A DNA stretch of 38,892 nt from Nitriliruptoraceae bacterium (GCA_020832455.1 JAFIEQ010000022.1:1-38892); one strand, 5' to 3'; shown: positions 7,725-16,556, numbered from the stretch's first letter. Notes: a model not told the origin generated them from the letters alone. A program made the numbers and translations.

Positions 7725-8714
7725 ATGGCGGTAGCCATCTCAGGGGTCGTCGCGGTCGTGTTGGGGGTCGGTGGAGCGTTGCTGCTCTTCTGGGGCCTCA
7801 ACGCGGTGGTGGAACGACTCCCCAAGGCGCAGGAAGAACTGCTCAAGCCCTACGTGTTCATCGGTCCGGCGATGGCGGTGGTGGGGGTCTTCCTGCTGTA
7901 CCCGTCGATCCTGACGGTCTGGTACAGCTTCCAGACCAGGATCGGCACACCGAACCAGGAGTTCACGCTCAACAACTACGTCTACCTGTTCACCAGTAGC
8001 GAGTTGCGCGACTCCTTCATCAACAACGCCCTGTGGATCCTCGTGGTCCCGGCTGGTGCCGTCGCGATCGGGCTGCTCGTCGCCGTCCTGGCCGACCGGC
8101 TGCGCCCGACCTCGGAGAAGATCGCCAAGTCGCTGATCTTCATGCCGATGGCGATCAGCTTCGTCGGTGCATCGACGATCTGGCTGTTCATGTACGCCTG
8201 GCGTCCCGAGGGCGTCGACCAGTTCGGGTTGATCACCGCGATCGCGACCGGGCTCGGCGCGTTCCCCTCGGAACCGATCATCCAGAACACCTCGTTCCGG
8301 CTGAACAGCTTCGCGCTGATGGCGGTCATGATCTGGCTGCAGGCCGGGTTCGCGATGGTGTTGCTCTCGGCGGCGATCAAGAACGTGCCCGGTGACACCA
8401 TCGAGGCAGCCCGTATCGACGGGGCCTCGGAACTCCAGATCTTCTGGCGCGTCACCGTGCCGCAGATCCGCTCCACGATCGTGGTCGTCACGACGACGAT
8501 CCTGATCCTCGTGCTGAAGGTCTTCGACATCCCGCGGGTCATGACCAGCGGCAACTTCAACACCAACGTCATCGCCAACGTCTACTACGACCTGGCGTTC
8601 ACGTTCGGTGACCGGGGCCGAGCCTCGGTGGTGGTGGTCGCACTGATCGTGCTCACGCTGCCGTTCATGTACATCAACATCAAGCGGTTCCGCGAGCAGG
8701 AGGCCATGCGATGA
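7725..8714 (+). CDS. ABC sugar transporter permease, MalF/AglF type (329 aa)
   Basis: This is an integral membrane subunit. An extra N-terminal membrane segment (about residues 2-28) precedes the usual six. The EAA loop is EAARIDGASELQIFWRVTVP, the contact site for the ATPase. The AglF-like layout, with one early helix and then PYVFIGPAMAVVGVFLLYPS, agrees with the alpha-glucoside assignment. ATG 7725 is preferred over an upstream in-frame GTG (7665) that lies within the hairpin: GGGAGAGGAG sits 8 nt before it. It overlaps the next permease by four bases (ATGA). Confidence 0.92.
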   Translation: MAVAISGVVAVVLGVGGALLLFWGLNAVVERLPKAQEELLKPYVFIGPAMAVVGVFLLYPSILTVWYSFQTRIGTPNQEFTLNNYVYLFTSSELRDSFINNALWILVVPAGAVAIGLLVAVLADRLRPTSEKIAKSLIFMPMAISFVGASTIWLFMYAWRPEGVDQFGLITAIATGLGAFPSEPIIQNTSFRLNSFALMAVMIWLQAGFAMVLLSAAIKNVPGDTIEAARIDGASELQIFWRVTVPQIRSTIVVVTTTILILVLKVFDIPRVMTSGNFNTNVIANVYYDLAFTFGDRGRASVVVVALIVLTLPFMYINIKRFREQEAMR

Positions 8715-9610
8715 GCACGACCGCACCCGCACCAGCTCCGGACGCGACCAAGGAGGAGCCGGCCCTCAAGCCGTCCAAGGACGAGGGGGATGGTTCCTCG
8801 TGGGTCGCGAAACTCACGCTGCTGTTCGTCTGTGTCCTGTTCACCATCCCGACCTTCGGTCTGTTGATCTCCTCGTTCCGCGATCCGCAGGCGATCCGCC
8901 AGACCGGTTGGTGGACGGTCATCACCGGCGGTGAGACCTTCTCGCTGGACAACTACACGACCGTGCTGAACGCCGGCATGGGTGAGTCGTTCGTGAACTC
9001 GTTGACGGTGGCGATCCCCGCCACCGTGATCCCGATCATGGCGGCCGCGTTCGCCGCGTACGCGTTCGCGTGGATGGACTTCAAGGGACGCGAGTTCCTG
9101 TTCGTCATCTTCGTCGGGCTGCTGGTCGTGCCGTTGCAGGTGGCGCTGATCCCGCTGACGCGGCTGTACAACACGGTCGGGATCAACAACGACTTCGTGA
9201 AGCTGTGGCTCGCCCACACCGGCTTCGGGATGCCGTTGGCGGTCTACATCCTGCGCAACTACATCGGCTCGCTCCCACGGGAGATCATCGAGTCGGCGAA
9301 GGTCGACGGTGCCAGCCACTTCGCGACCTTCTGGCGGCTGATCCTGCCGCTGTCGGTGCCGGCACTCGCCGCGTTCGCGATCTTCCAGTTCCTGTGGACC
9401 TGGAACGACTACCTCGTCGCCCTGGTGTTCATGACCAGCGGCGCGGAGGTCGTCACCGTCACGCTCGCGGAGTTGGTCGGCTCCCGTGGCCAGGACTGGC
9501 ACCTGCTCACCGCCGGTGCCTTCATCTCCATGGTCGTGCCGTTGATCGTGTTCTTCGCCCTCCAACGGTTCTTCGTCCGCGGTCTGACCGCGGGTTCCGT
9601 CAAGGGCTGA
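8711..9610 (+). CDS. ABC sugar transporter permease, MalG/AglG type (299 aa)
   Basis: This is the second membrane subunit of the alpha-glucoside-type importer. A Pro/Ala/Lys-rich cytoplasmic tail of about 30 residues precedes the first membrane helix (LTLLFVCVLFTIPTFGLLIS). The EAA loop is ESAKVDGASHFATFWRLILP, and FLWTWNDYLVALVF follows, as in the MalG family. The start overlaps the preceding stop (ATGA, 8711-8714), showing translational coupling. It is the last gene of the operon, followed by a large hairpin. Confidence 0.93.
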   Translation: MSTTAPAPAPDATKEEPALKPSKDEGDGSSWVAKLTLLFVCVLFTIPTFGLLISSFRDPQAIRQTGWWTVITGGETFSLDNYTTVLNAGMGESFVNSLTVAIPATVIPIMAAAFAAYAFAWMDFKGREFLFVIFVGLLVVPLQVALIPLTRLYNTVGINNDFVKLWLAHTGFGMPLAVYILRNYIGSLPREIIESAKVDGASHFATFWRLILPLSVPALAAFAIFQFLWTWNDYLVALVFMTSGAEVVTVTLAELVGSRGQDWHLLTAGAFISMVVPLIVFFALQRFFVRGLTAGSVKG

Positions 9611-9635
9611 TCGACCGACCGAACCGCCCGACCGC

Positions 9636-9682
9636 GGGGGTGGTGCCGTCCGGGACCACCGGACGGCCCCCCCCCCACCCCC
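9636..9682 (+). terminator. Terminator-like hairpin after the alpha-glucoside operon
   Basis: An inner 9-bp stem GCCGTCCGG (9645-9653) / CCGGACGGC (9659-9667) closes on the loop GACCA. An outer GGGGGTGG (9636-9643) can pair with CCACCCCC (9675-9682). A run of ten C bases (9667-9676) lies in the outer arm and may be miscounted. The position just past the last permease stop supports termination. Confidence 0.6.
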
Positions 9683-9775
9683 GTCGTCGATCGACGGTCG
9701 ATCCCGACCCGCCGCACGGCCACGCCCTGGGTGGTCGGTTGGTCCCTGGCCCGCCCCGCCGCACACGGAGCCGAC

Positions 9776-11095
9776 GTGCGTTTCCAGCTCACCGCCCGTA
9801 CCGGGCACCCGGACTTCCTCGACCTGCCCTGGGAGCAACCGCTCGCGGAGTGGGAGCACGACCGGCTGGTCGAGATGCCGATGGGTATCCACCGCCACGT
9901 GGTCCGCACGGTGCAGTACGGCGATCGGCTCTACCACCTCAAGGAGCTCCCACGGCGCTACGCCAACCGGGAGTGGCGCTTCCTGCGCTTCCTGCGGACC
10001 GAGGGTGTCCCCACGGTGGAGGTCGTCGGCGTCGTCAGTCTGCGGGACACGGCCGATGGTGACCGGCTCGACGCGTGCCTGATCACCGAGCACCTCGAGT
10101 ACTCGGTGCCCTACCGGCTGCTGTTCCTGCGCCAGGAGCACGCGACCCTGCGCGAACCGATGCTCGACGCGCTGGTCCACCTGTTGGTGCGCATCCACCT
10201 CCAGGGCTTCTACTGGGGGGACTGTTCGCTGTCCAACACGCTGTTCCGCCGCGACGCGGGCCGCCTCGCGGCCTACCTCGTCGACACGGAGACGGGCGAG
10301 CTCTACGACGAGTTGTCCCGCGGCCAGCGCCAGATGGATGTCGACCTCGCCATCGAGAAGTGCGCCGGGGAGCTGCTGGACCTCCAGGCCGCAGGCGTGC
10401 TCGGGGAGTCGTTCGATCCGTTCGGGCTCGGGGTGGAACTGCAGGAACGCTACGAGGGTCTGTGGTCGGAGCTCACCCGGGACGAGGTGTTCGCCGAGGA
10501 CGAGCGGTACCGGATCCACGACCGGCTGCGTCGGATCAACGAGATCGGCTACGACGTCGAGGAGCTGGAGCTCGTCCAGGACGAGCCGGGCGTCACCCGG
10601 ATGAAGCTCAAGACCTCCGTGCTCGAGCCGGGCCGCTACCGCCGCATCCTGCGCGAGCTGACCGGGCTCGACGTGCAGGACAACCAGGCGCGACGGCTGC
10701 TCAACGACATCCACAACTTCGGCGCCTGGCTCCAGCAGGAGGAGGGGCGGCCGATCCCGGATGCCGTCATCGCGCACCGCTGGCAGGACGCCTCGTTCGA
10801 ACCGGCCGTGGCGATCGTCCCCAAGGAACTGCGCGGTCGGCGCGAACCTGCGGAGATCTTCCACGAGATCCTCGATCACTGGCACCGGTGGTCCGCGCAG
10901 GAGGGCGCCGACATCGACCTGTGGGACGCGGCCCGGCGCTACGTCGAGGAGGTGCTGACCACCCTGCCGGACGAGCGACGGATCTCCCCGGCCGAGGGTG
11001 ACGAGGAGATCTCGGACTACATCCCCGATCCGCTCGCCGACACCGACGTCATCGAACTGCAGGCGATACGCGACGAACTCGACCGTCTGGACTGA
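9776..11095 (+). CDS. DUF4032-family protein with kinase-like N-terminal fold (439 aa)
   Basis: The N-terminus FQLTARTGHPDFLDLPWEQPL and the full-length pattern are those of actinobacterial DUF4032 proteins. The first ~200 residues look like a eukaryotic-type/lipopolysaccharide-kinase fold: Lys56 in HLKELPRRYANRE (possible ATP Lys with the following Glu66), HLQGFYWGDCSLSN (about 141-154, catalytic-loop-like with Asp149) and LVDTETGEL (about 169-177, DFG-like Asp). The DUF4032 part proper is C-terminal. The substrate is unknown; a phosphotransferase role is inference. GTG 9776 is chosen over GTG 9731 because the family begins here and GGAG lies 6 nt upstream. It is downstream of the sugar operon but separated by a terminator, so linkage to it is not implied. 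Confidence 0.8.
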   Translation: MRFQLTARTGHPDFLDLPWEQPLAEWEHDRLVEMPMGIHRHVVRTVQYGDRLYHLKELPRRYANREWRFLRFLRTEGVPTVEVVGVVSLRDTADGDRLDACLITEHLEYSVPYRLLFLRQEHATLREPMLDALVHLLVRIHLQGFYWGDCSLSNTLFRRDAGRLAAYLVDTETGELYDELSRGQRQMDVDLAIEKCAGELLDLQAAGVLGESFDPFGLGVELQERYEGLWSELTRDEVFAEDERYRIHDRLRRINEIGYDVEELELVQDEPGVTRMKLKTSVLEPGRYRRILRELTGLDVQDNQARRLLNDIHNFGAWLQQEEGRPIPDAVIAHRWQDASFEPAVAIVPKELRGRREPAEIFHEILDHWHRWSAQEGADIDLWDAARRYVEEVLTTLPDERRISPAEGDEEISDYIPDPLADTDVIELQAIRDELDRLD

Positions 11096-11140
11096 CCCGG
11101 CGTCCCATCGATGGCGGCGCGGTGCGTCGTTCGATCGGGT

Positions 11141-11160
11141 GGCGCCCAGCGCCGGGTGCC
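11141..11160. terminator. Hairpin between convergent genes
   Basis: GGCGCCC (11141-11147) pairs with GGGTGCC (11154-11160), with one G-T wobble, around AGCGCC. It lies in the 75-nt gap between the DUF4032 gene and the alpha/beta hydrolase, which end toward each other. Likely a two-way terminator; inferred from position. Confidence 0.4.
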
Positions 11161-11170
11161 GGGACGCTGC

Positions 11171-12139
11171 TCAGGCGTCCACGTCGGTCAGGAACCCGCG
11201 GATGACCTCGACCAGCGCGTCGGGGCACTCCTCCTGCGGGGTGTGACCGCAGTTGTCGAGCACCTCGAAGCGTGCGCCATCGATCGCGGCGGCGGTGCGC
11301 TGGTTCCAGCGCGGGGCGATCACACGGTCACGGTCACCGGTCACCACCAACGTCGGGACGTCGATCGCACGCACGACCTCGCGTAGGTCCGGACGTGGCT
11401 CGGCGTTGACCAGTTCCCAGAACCCGAGCTCCCAGCCGTCAACCTGGGTCATGCGCTGGTAGGGCTCGGCGTCCTCCCCGGTCGCGCGTGACGGGTCGGC
11501 CCAGGCACTGGCCACGCGTTCGACGTCGATGGACCGGGCGATGCGACGCACGATCAGCGGGGCGAGCGCCCGACCCTGTGGGCCGCGCAGCACCGGGCGG
11601 AGCCAGTCCGGAGGACCGACGTCCCCGGTGATCGCCGGACTCAGCAGGACGAGCGCCCGGACCCGCTCGGGGTGCCGGGCGTACATCTCCAGCACGTTGG
11701 TGCCCCCGGCGGAGGAGCCGACGAGCACCACGTCCTCACCGGCATCGAGGGACTCGAGCAGCTCCCACCCGATGCGTGCGGAGGTCTCCCGGGTGTAGGG
11801 GTTGGTGCCGCCCCAGTCGGCGCGGGCGGGGCGTTCGGTCAGACCGAAGCCCGGACGGTCGAACGCGACGACCTGGTGGTCGTCGCCGAGATCGGCCATG
11901 ACGTGCCGCCAGGTCGGCACGCTGCCGTAGAAGTGGTGGGACAGCAGCACGGTCGGCGCATCCGTTGATCCGGACACCTTGTGGTGCACCTCGACGCCCG
12001 CGAACGTCTCGAAGCGGCTGTCGGGGTACGCCAACTCGGGGCCCGGTCGGGCCTGGGCATCGATCGACTGCGGCATCAGGAGGGGACCTCCGGCGAGCAG
12101 GGCCAGGGTGGCGAGGGAAGCGATCAGTAGGCGACGCAT
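11171..12139 (-). CDS. Secreted alpha/beta hydrolase (322 aa)
   Basis: This is an alpha/beta-hydrolase-fold protein with a Sec-type signal peptide (MRRLLIASLATLALLAGGPLL, cleavage probably near IDAQA). The expected triad is visible: the nucleophile elbow GSSAGG, Asp in VVTGDRD and His in NCGHTPQEECP. A family-typical HHFYGSVPTWRHV oxyanion-side segment precedes them. It is probably an extracellular or envelope esterase/lipase-like enzyme, but substrate cannot be inferred. ATG 12139 gives the signal peptide, with AGGT as a modest Shine-Dalgarno; the longer upstream frame reads through a big hairpin and has no homology. It lies 133 nt downstream of the GHL10-type lipoprotein gene on the same strand, with a 23-bp perfect hairpin between. 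Confidence 0.8.
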   Translation of the reverse strand: MRRLLIASLATLALLAGGPLLMPQSIDAQARPGPELAYPDSRFETFAGVEVHHKVSGSTDAPTVLLSHHFYGSVPTWRHVMADLGDDHQVVAFDRPGFGLTERPARADWGGTNPYTRETSARIGWELLESLDAGEDVVLVGSSAGGTNVLEMYARHPERVRALVLLSPAITGDVGPPDWLRPVLRGPQGRALAPLIVRRIARSIDVERVASAWADPSRATGEDAEPYQRMTQVDGWELGFWELVNAEPRPDLREVVRAIDVPTLVVTGDRDRVIAPRWNQRTAAAIDGARFEVLDNCGHTPQEECPDALVEVIRGFLTDVDA

Positions 12140-12155
12140 CGTGACCTGTTCGGTC

Positions 12156-12223
12156 CCGTCGGGCGGCCGGTTGTCCGCAGCGCGCGTCCTGCAGCGTGGC
12201 GCGGACAACCGGCCGCCCGACGG
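12156..12223. repeat. Long perfect inverted repeat (23-bp arms, 22-nt loop)
   Basis: The left arm 12156-12178 (begins CCGTCGGGCGGCC) is the exact reverse complement of the right arm 12201-12223 (ends GGCCGCCCGACGG). It starts 16 nt upstream of the hydrolase start and 50 nt past the upstream gene's stop. A terminator/attenuator or a palindromic repeat element would both fit. No T-tract is present on either strand. Confidence 0.85.
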
Positions 12224-12272
12224 CGTCGCTGTCGGCTCGGGTCCGGGCACGCGGCACCGCGCCACGGCTGGC

Positions 12273-13658
12273 TCACCGGGCGACACCCCAGGACCGCTCG
12301 CCGAGCCGTGCCAGGAAGGGACGGAGATCGTCGCCGCCCGGGGCCGCCGTGGTCTCGGTCGGCTGCTGGTAGGAGTACAACGCGGCCCCGTCGGTCCCGT
12401 CGATCGCCTCGCCGAGCTGGGTCAACACGGCGTCGTCCCGGTTCAACCAGCCCCCGATGCCCGGCACCACCAGGGTCCCCTCGGTCGAGGCAGCGAGCTC
12501 GCCCTCGAACGCCAGCCACCCGGTGCGCCAGCCCGCCTGCTCCGCCTCGTGCTCGCGGAAGTAGTTCATCGGCAGCACGGCGTCGACGATCCCGTCACGG
12601 ACCCAACCGGGCCAGTCCTGGAGCGCTTCGGTGGCGGGCCGGGTGGTGGCGAACCCCTGCGCGCTGGAGGGCGCCTCGCCCCAGGTGATCGTCGCCGCCG
12701 TCAGCGCCACCGGCCGCTCGGCGCGGTCGACGACCTCCCGGGCCGCGGCGACCAGCTGGCGGGTCTGCTCCTGCCGCCAGGCGACCCAGGCAGGATCGTC
12801 GGCCGCAGGTGATGCGGATCCGCCCATCTCCTGGACGAACCGCTCCAACGCGCGGGGGTGGTACCCGGCACGTTCGTGCTCGTAGCGGGCGTAGTCGAGG
12901 TGGATCCCGTCGACCTCGGTGGACGCGGCGAGCTCCCGCACGATGTCGGTCACGTGGGTCCGCACCTCCGGCAGCGCGGGATCGAGGTAGTCCGTCCAGG
13001 TGCCCTCCGCGGTCCGCGAGACCCAACGCTCCGCCTCCGGGGCATCGCGACCGTGCGCCGTGGTCAGCCAGTCCACGATGGCTGGCAGCTCGTCGTAGAC
13101 CGCGTGGGTGGTCGGGGCGATGGAGATCCAGGCGTGGACCTCGATGCCCGCCTCGTGTGCCCGGTCGGTGAGTGCCTCGATCACGTCGTGCCCGGCGGCG
13201 AGGGCCGGATCGGTGGTGGCGGGCAGCACCGCGGAGTCGTAGTACGCATCGTGTCGGCGGGCGACCTGGGCGATGACGGCCGTGGCCTCGGCGGCGACGA
13301 GCTCGTCGACGAGGCGGTCGATGCCCTCGGGCGACTTCAGGGTGTCGTCGAACAGGTGCACCCAGACGGCCCGGACCGGGGTGCGCAACGGCGCGCGGGA
13401 CGGGTCCCGGATGGCGTCCCGGCTCGTCGGCGCCGATCCGGGCTCCTCCGCGTCCGACCCCGGCGCCGGCTCCCGTTCCGCGTCGGGGCCGTCGTCCGGC
13501 TCCGGTACCCCGGACGTCTCGTCCTGGTCCGCCGGTCCGCTCGGGTCCGGTGCGTCGTCCTCGGCGGGGTCGGTGGGGACCGCCCCCTCGCCGCTGCAGG
13601 CGGTCACCGACAGCGCGAGCGCGGTGACCACAGCGACGATGCGTCCGATGGTGCGCAC
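12273..13658 (-). CDS. GHL10-type glycoside-hydrolase-like lipoprotein (461 aa)
   Basis: This is a cell-surface lipoprotein: the short signal peptide ends at the lipobox SVTAC (Cys21), followed by an acidic, Pro/Glu/Asp-rich linker of about 80 residues that tethers the domain. From about residue 95 (RAVWVHLFDD) it follows the glycosyl-hydrolase-like 10 (PF02638/DUF187) TIM-barrel pattern, including EVHAWISI, the family motif DGIHLDYARYE, and a late PMNYFREHE. These proteins are thought to act on polysaccharides or peptidoglycan; the activity here is unproven. GTG 13658 has GAGGAGG 6 nt upstream and opens on the signal peptide. It diverges from metG. Confidence 0.8.
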   Translation of the reverse strand: MRTIGRIVAVVTALALSVTACSGEGAVPTDPAEDDAPDPSGPADQDETSGVPEPDDGPDAEREPAPGSDAEEPGSAPTSRDAIRDPSRAPLRTPVRAVWVHLFDDTLKSPEGIDRLVDELVAAEATAVIAQVARRHDAYYDSAVLPATTDPALAAGHDVIEALTDRAHEAGIEVHAWISIAPTTHAVYDELPAIVDWLTTAHGRDAPEAERWVSRTAEGTWTDYLDPALPEVRTHVTDIVRELAASTEVDGIHLDYARYEHERAGYHPRALERFVQEMGGSASPAADDPAWVAWRQEQTRQLVAAAREVVDRAERPVALTAATITWGEAPSSAQGFATTRPATEALQDWPGWVRDGIVDAVLPMNYFREHEAEQAGWRTGWLAFEGELAASTEGTLVVPGIGGWLNRDDAVLTQLGEAIDGTDGAALYSYQQPTETTAAPGGDDLRPFLARLGERSWGVAR

Positions 13659-13730
13659 CTCGAGCCTCCTCGGTGACGTCCACGCCGACGGTACGTCACG
13701 CACGCCACGGGGACGACAGGCACGCATCGG

Positions 13731-13743
13731 TAGGCTGGTCCGC
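13731..13743 (+). promoter_or_regulatory. Probable leaderless promoter of metG
   Basis: TAGGCT (13731-13736) is a TAnnnT -10 box ending exactly 7 nt before the metG ATG, placing transcription start at or next to the A of ATG. No Shine-Dalgarno is present in the remaining bases and no clear -35 is seen. The same arrangement precedes the moxR-like gene. Confidence 0.6.
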
Positions 13744-15441
13744 ATGGACACTTCGACGCCTGCTGCCGCCCCCCGCCACGTGCTCGTGGCCGTCGCCTGG
13801 CCCTACGCGAACGGCCTGTCGCACCTCGGCCACATCGCCGGCTGCTACCTGCCCGCGGACATCTTCGCGCGCTACCACCGCATCGCCGGCAACCGGGTCC
13901 TGATGGTGTCGGGGACCGACGCGCACGGGACCCCGATCACGGTCAAGGCCGACGAGGAAGGGGTGAGCCCGCGCGACATCGTCGAGCGCTTCAACCCCCG
14001 CTTCCACGAGCAGTGGGAGAAGCTCGGGGTGTCGTTCGACCTGTTCACCACCACCATGACCGACAACCACCGCGAGGTGACCTGGGACCTGTTCCGCACC
14101 CTGCACGCGAACGGCTACATCGACACACGGACCACGGAGCAGTTCTTCGACCCGCAGGCCGATCGCTTCCTGCCCGACCGCTACGTCGAGGGCACCTGTC
14201 CGCGCTGCGGCTCGGCGGACGCCCGAGGCGACCAGTGCGACAGCTGCGGCGCCACGCTCGACCCGATCGACCTGATCGAGCCCCGCTCGAAGCTGACCGG
14301 GGCGACCCCCGAACCGCGCGAGACGGAGCACTACTTCATCCTGCTCCCGAAGCTGCAGCAGGACCTGCTGCACTGGCTCGAGGAGCGACAGGGATGGCGC
14401 GGACACGTCGTCAACTGGGCCAAGGGCTTCGTCGGTGACGGTCTGATCGACCGGGCCATCACCCGCGACCTCGGGTGGGGCATCCCGATCCCCCCGGAGC
14501 TCGACATCTCCACCGAGGCCTCCGAGAAGCGGATCTACGTCTGGTTCGAGGCCGTGATCGGCTACCTGTCGGCGTCGAAGGAGTGGGCGGCGCAGCAGGG
14601 TGATCCCGACGCCTGGAAGGCCTGGTGGGAGGACCCCGCCGCGGAGAGCGTCTACTTCATCGGTAAGGACAACATCCCGTTCCACTCGGTGTTCTGGCCG
14701 GCCTACCTGCTCGGGTACTCGCAGGGCAGCGAGCACCCGCTGAACCTGCCCACCAACGTCCCCGCCAACCAGTACGTGACCTTCAAGGGGGCCAAGGCCT
14801 CCAAGTCCCGCGGGGTGGGGACCTCCCTGCTCGACTACCTGGAGGTCTTCGGGGCGGACGAGCTGCGCTACGCGCTGGCGACGATCCTGCCGGAGTACAA
14901 CGACACCGACCTGACCGACGACGCGTTGGCCAGCCGGGTCAACGACGAACTGGCGGCCGCCTGGGGCAACCTCGTCAACCGGGTGCTGGCGATGACCCAC
15001 AAGAACTTCGACGGCGAGGTACCGGCTCCGGTGGCGCTGGACGAGCGCGACCACACCATCCTCGCCACCGTCGACGACGCGCTCGCCTCGGAGCGGGATC
15101 TGCTCGAGCAGGTGGAGCTGCGTCGCGCGCTGAAAGCCGCGCTGCACGCCGCGCAGGAGACCAACGCCTACCTGAACGCGCTGGAGCCGTGGAAGACAGC
15201 CAAGACCGACCGCGACCGCACGGCGACCACCCTGTGGACCGCGCTGCAGGCGATCGCCGGGATCAACGTCGCCTTCGCGCCGTTCGTGCCGTTCTCCGCG
15301 TCCACGGTCGACACCTGGTTGGGCGGCGACGGGGTGCTCGAGGGGCGCGGATGGGCCCGGCCCGAGGTCGCTGCGGGGACCGCGATCGGACGTCCGACGC
15401 CGTTGTTCGCCCGGGTGGAGCTCGAGCCGGCCGAGGCCTGA
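13744..15441 (+). CDS. metG: Methionyl-tRNA synthetase (565 aa)
   Basis: This class I aminoacyl-tRNA synthetase charges tRNA-Met in the cytoplasm. The Rossmann entry VAWPYANGLSHLGH carries the HIGH-like motif HLGH (27-30). A zinc knuckle has the pairs Cys152/Cys155 and Cys165/Cys168. The KMSKS loop reads KASKS (351-355) within FKGAKASKSRG, an Ala variant. The anticodon-binding helical domain fills the C-terminal third. No C-terminal Trbp111-like dimerisation domain is present, consistent with the short bacterial form. ATG 13744 immediately follows a -10-like box with no Shine-Dalgarno; a much longer in-frame extension upstream has no homology. It diverges from the GHL10-type lipoprotein. Confidence 0.96.
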   Translation: MDTSTPAAAPRHVLVAVAWPYANGLSHLGHIAGCYLPADIFARYHRIAGNRVLMVSGTDAHGTPITVKADEEGVSPRDIVERFNPRFHEQWEKLGVSFDLFTTTMTDNHREVTWDLFRTLHANGYIDTRTTEQFFDPQADRFLPDRYVEGTCPRCGSADARGDQCDSCGATLDPIDLIEPRSKLTGATPEPRETEHYFILLPKLQQDLLHWLEERQGWRGHVVNWAKGFVGDGLIDRAITRDLGWGIPIPPELDISTEASEKRIYVWFEAVIGYLSASKEWAAQQGDPDAWKAWWEDPAAESVYFIGKDNIPFHSVFWPAYLLGYSQGSEHPLNLPTNVPANQYVTFKGAKASKSRGVGTSLLDYLEVFGADELRYALATILPEYNDTDLTDDALASRVNDELAAAWGNLVNRVLAMTHKNFDGEVPAPVALDERDHTILATVDDALASERDLLEQVELRRALKAALHAAQETNAYLNALEPWKTAKTDRDRTATTLWTALQAIAGINVAFAPFVPFSASTVDTWLGGDGVLEGRGWARPEVAAGTAIGRPTPLFARVELEPAEA

Positions 15442-15454
15442 GTGCCCTCGGTGG

Positions 15455-15474
15455 CGGCCCGTCCCGCAGGGCCG
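15455..15474 (+). terminator. Hairpin after metG
   Basis: CGGCCC (15455-15460) pairs with GGGCCG (15469-15474) around GTCCCGCA, 13 nt past the metG stop. A weak, T-less terminator candidate. Confidence 0.35.
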
Positions 15475-15541
15475 GTACCGCTGAACGTCTGACCAGACCC
15501 CCCGCGCCGCGCACGAGCGGTGCGGTCGCGTCGGCCGGCGG

Positions 15542-15554
15542 TAGCGTCGCCGGC
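15542..15554 (+). promoter_or_regulatory. Probable leaderless promoter of the moxR operon
   Basis: TAGCGT (15542-15547) ends exactly 7 nt before the ATG at 15555, the same geometry as at metG. No ribosome-binding site can be seen upstream of this ATG. Confidence 0.6.
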
Positions 15555-16556
15555 ATGAGCGCAGACCCCGCACCCACGTCCACCGAGCTGACCGCCGCCG
15601 ACGCGGCGGCGCGCATCCTCGAGGCGGTGTCCCGTGCCATCGTCGGGGTCGACGAGCAGCTCGAGCTGCTGTTGGTGGGACTGCTGGCCCGGGGGCACGT
15701 CCTGATCGAGGACGTGCCCGGGACGGGCAAGACCTCGGCGGTCCGCGCGCTGGCTCGCGCGACGGGTCTGGACACCTCGCGCATCCAGTGCACCCCGGAC
15801 CTGCTCCCCACCGAGCTGACCGGGGTGAACGTGTTCGATCAGTCCTCGGGCAGCTTCTCCTTCCGTCGGGGACCGGTGTTCACCGACCTGCTGCTGGTCG
15901 ACGAGATCAACCGTGCCACCCCGCGCACCCAGGCCGCGCTGCTCGAGGCGATGGCCGAGCGCCAGGTCACCGTCGACGGGGCGTCACACGGGCTCGGGGA
16001 ACGGTTCACCGTCGTCGCGACCCAGAACCCGGTCGAGCAGGGTGGGACGTTCCCGCTCCCGGAGGCGCAGCTCGACCGCTTCCTGATGCGGGTCACCTTC
16101 GGGTACCCGGACCGGGAGGCGCAGCGTGCCATCCTGCGCGAACGCCGCGGCAACGAGCCGTTGGAGTCGATCGAGTGCGTCGTGGACGCGACCTCGCTGT
16201 TGCCGGCGCTGTGGGCACAGGTCGCCGCCGTCCACGTCGACGAGAGCCTCGAGGACCTGCTGCTCGGGCTCATCGAGGCCCTGCGGGCGCACGCCGATGT
16301 CGCCGTCGGCCCGTCGGTGCGCGCGGTGCTGATGGTGGAGGAGGCCGTGCGCGCCCTGGCCGCCATCGCCGGTCGGGACTACGTGCTCCCGGACGATCTG
16401 CGACGCCTCGCCGTCCCGGCGTTGGCGCACCGGCTCGTGCTGAACGAGGAGGCAGCCGTCCACGGCCGCGACCCGGAGACCCTGGTCGCCGAGGTCCTGG
16501 ACGAGCTGCCGATCCCGCTCGAGGTCACCGAGCCGGACGGGGCGACGCGGCGATGA
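15555..16556 (+). CDS. MoxR-family AAA+ ATPase (333 aa)
   Basis: This is a MoxR-type AAA+ chaperone-like ATPase. Walker A is the segment ending PGTGKT (about 55-60), Walker B is LLLVDEINR (about 112-120), and the family motif TQNPVEQGGTFPLPEAQLDRF includes sensor 1. MoxR proteins usually help assemble or activate a partner that has a VWA-like domain, here probably the adjacent DUF58 protein. The stop overlaps the DUF58 start (ATGA), and the third gene also overlaps, giving the classic MoxR - DUF58 - transglutaminase/DUF4129-type operon. The target complex is unknown. Confidence 0.93.
   Translation: MSADPAPTSTELTAADAAARILEAVSRAIVGVDEQLELLLVGLLARGHVLIEDVPGTGKTSAVRALARATGLDTSRIQCTPDLLPTELTGVNVFDQSSGSFSFRRGPVFTDLLLVDEINRATPRTQAALLEAMAERQVTVDGASHGLGERFTVVATQNPVEQGGTFPLPEAQLDRFLMRVTFGYPDREAQRAILRERRGNEPLESIECVVDATSLLPALWAQVAAVHVDESLEDLLLGLIEALRAHADVAVGPSVRAVLMVEEAVRALAAIAGRDYVLPDDLRRLAVPALAHRLVLNEEAAVHGRDPETLVAEVLDELPIPLEVTEPDGATRR

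Noticed and set aside
9611..9775. DUF4032 gene as part of the alpha-glucoside operon
   Set aside because: A strong hairpin separates the genes and DUF4032 proteins occur in many contexts.
12156..12223. Insertion-sequence terminal repeats
   Set aside because: The arms are only 22 nt apart with no transposase gene between or beside them.
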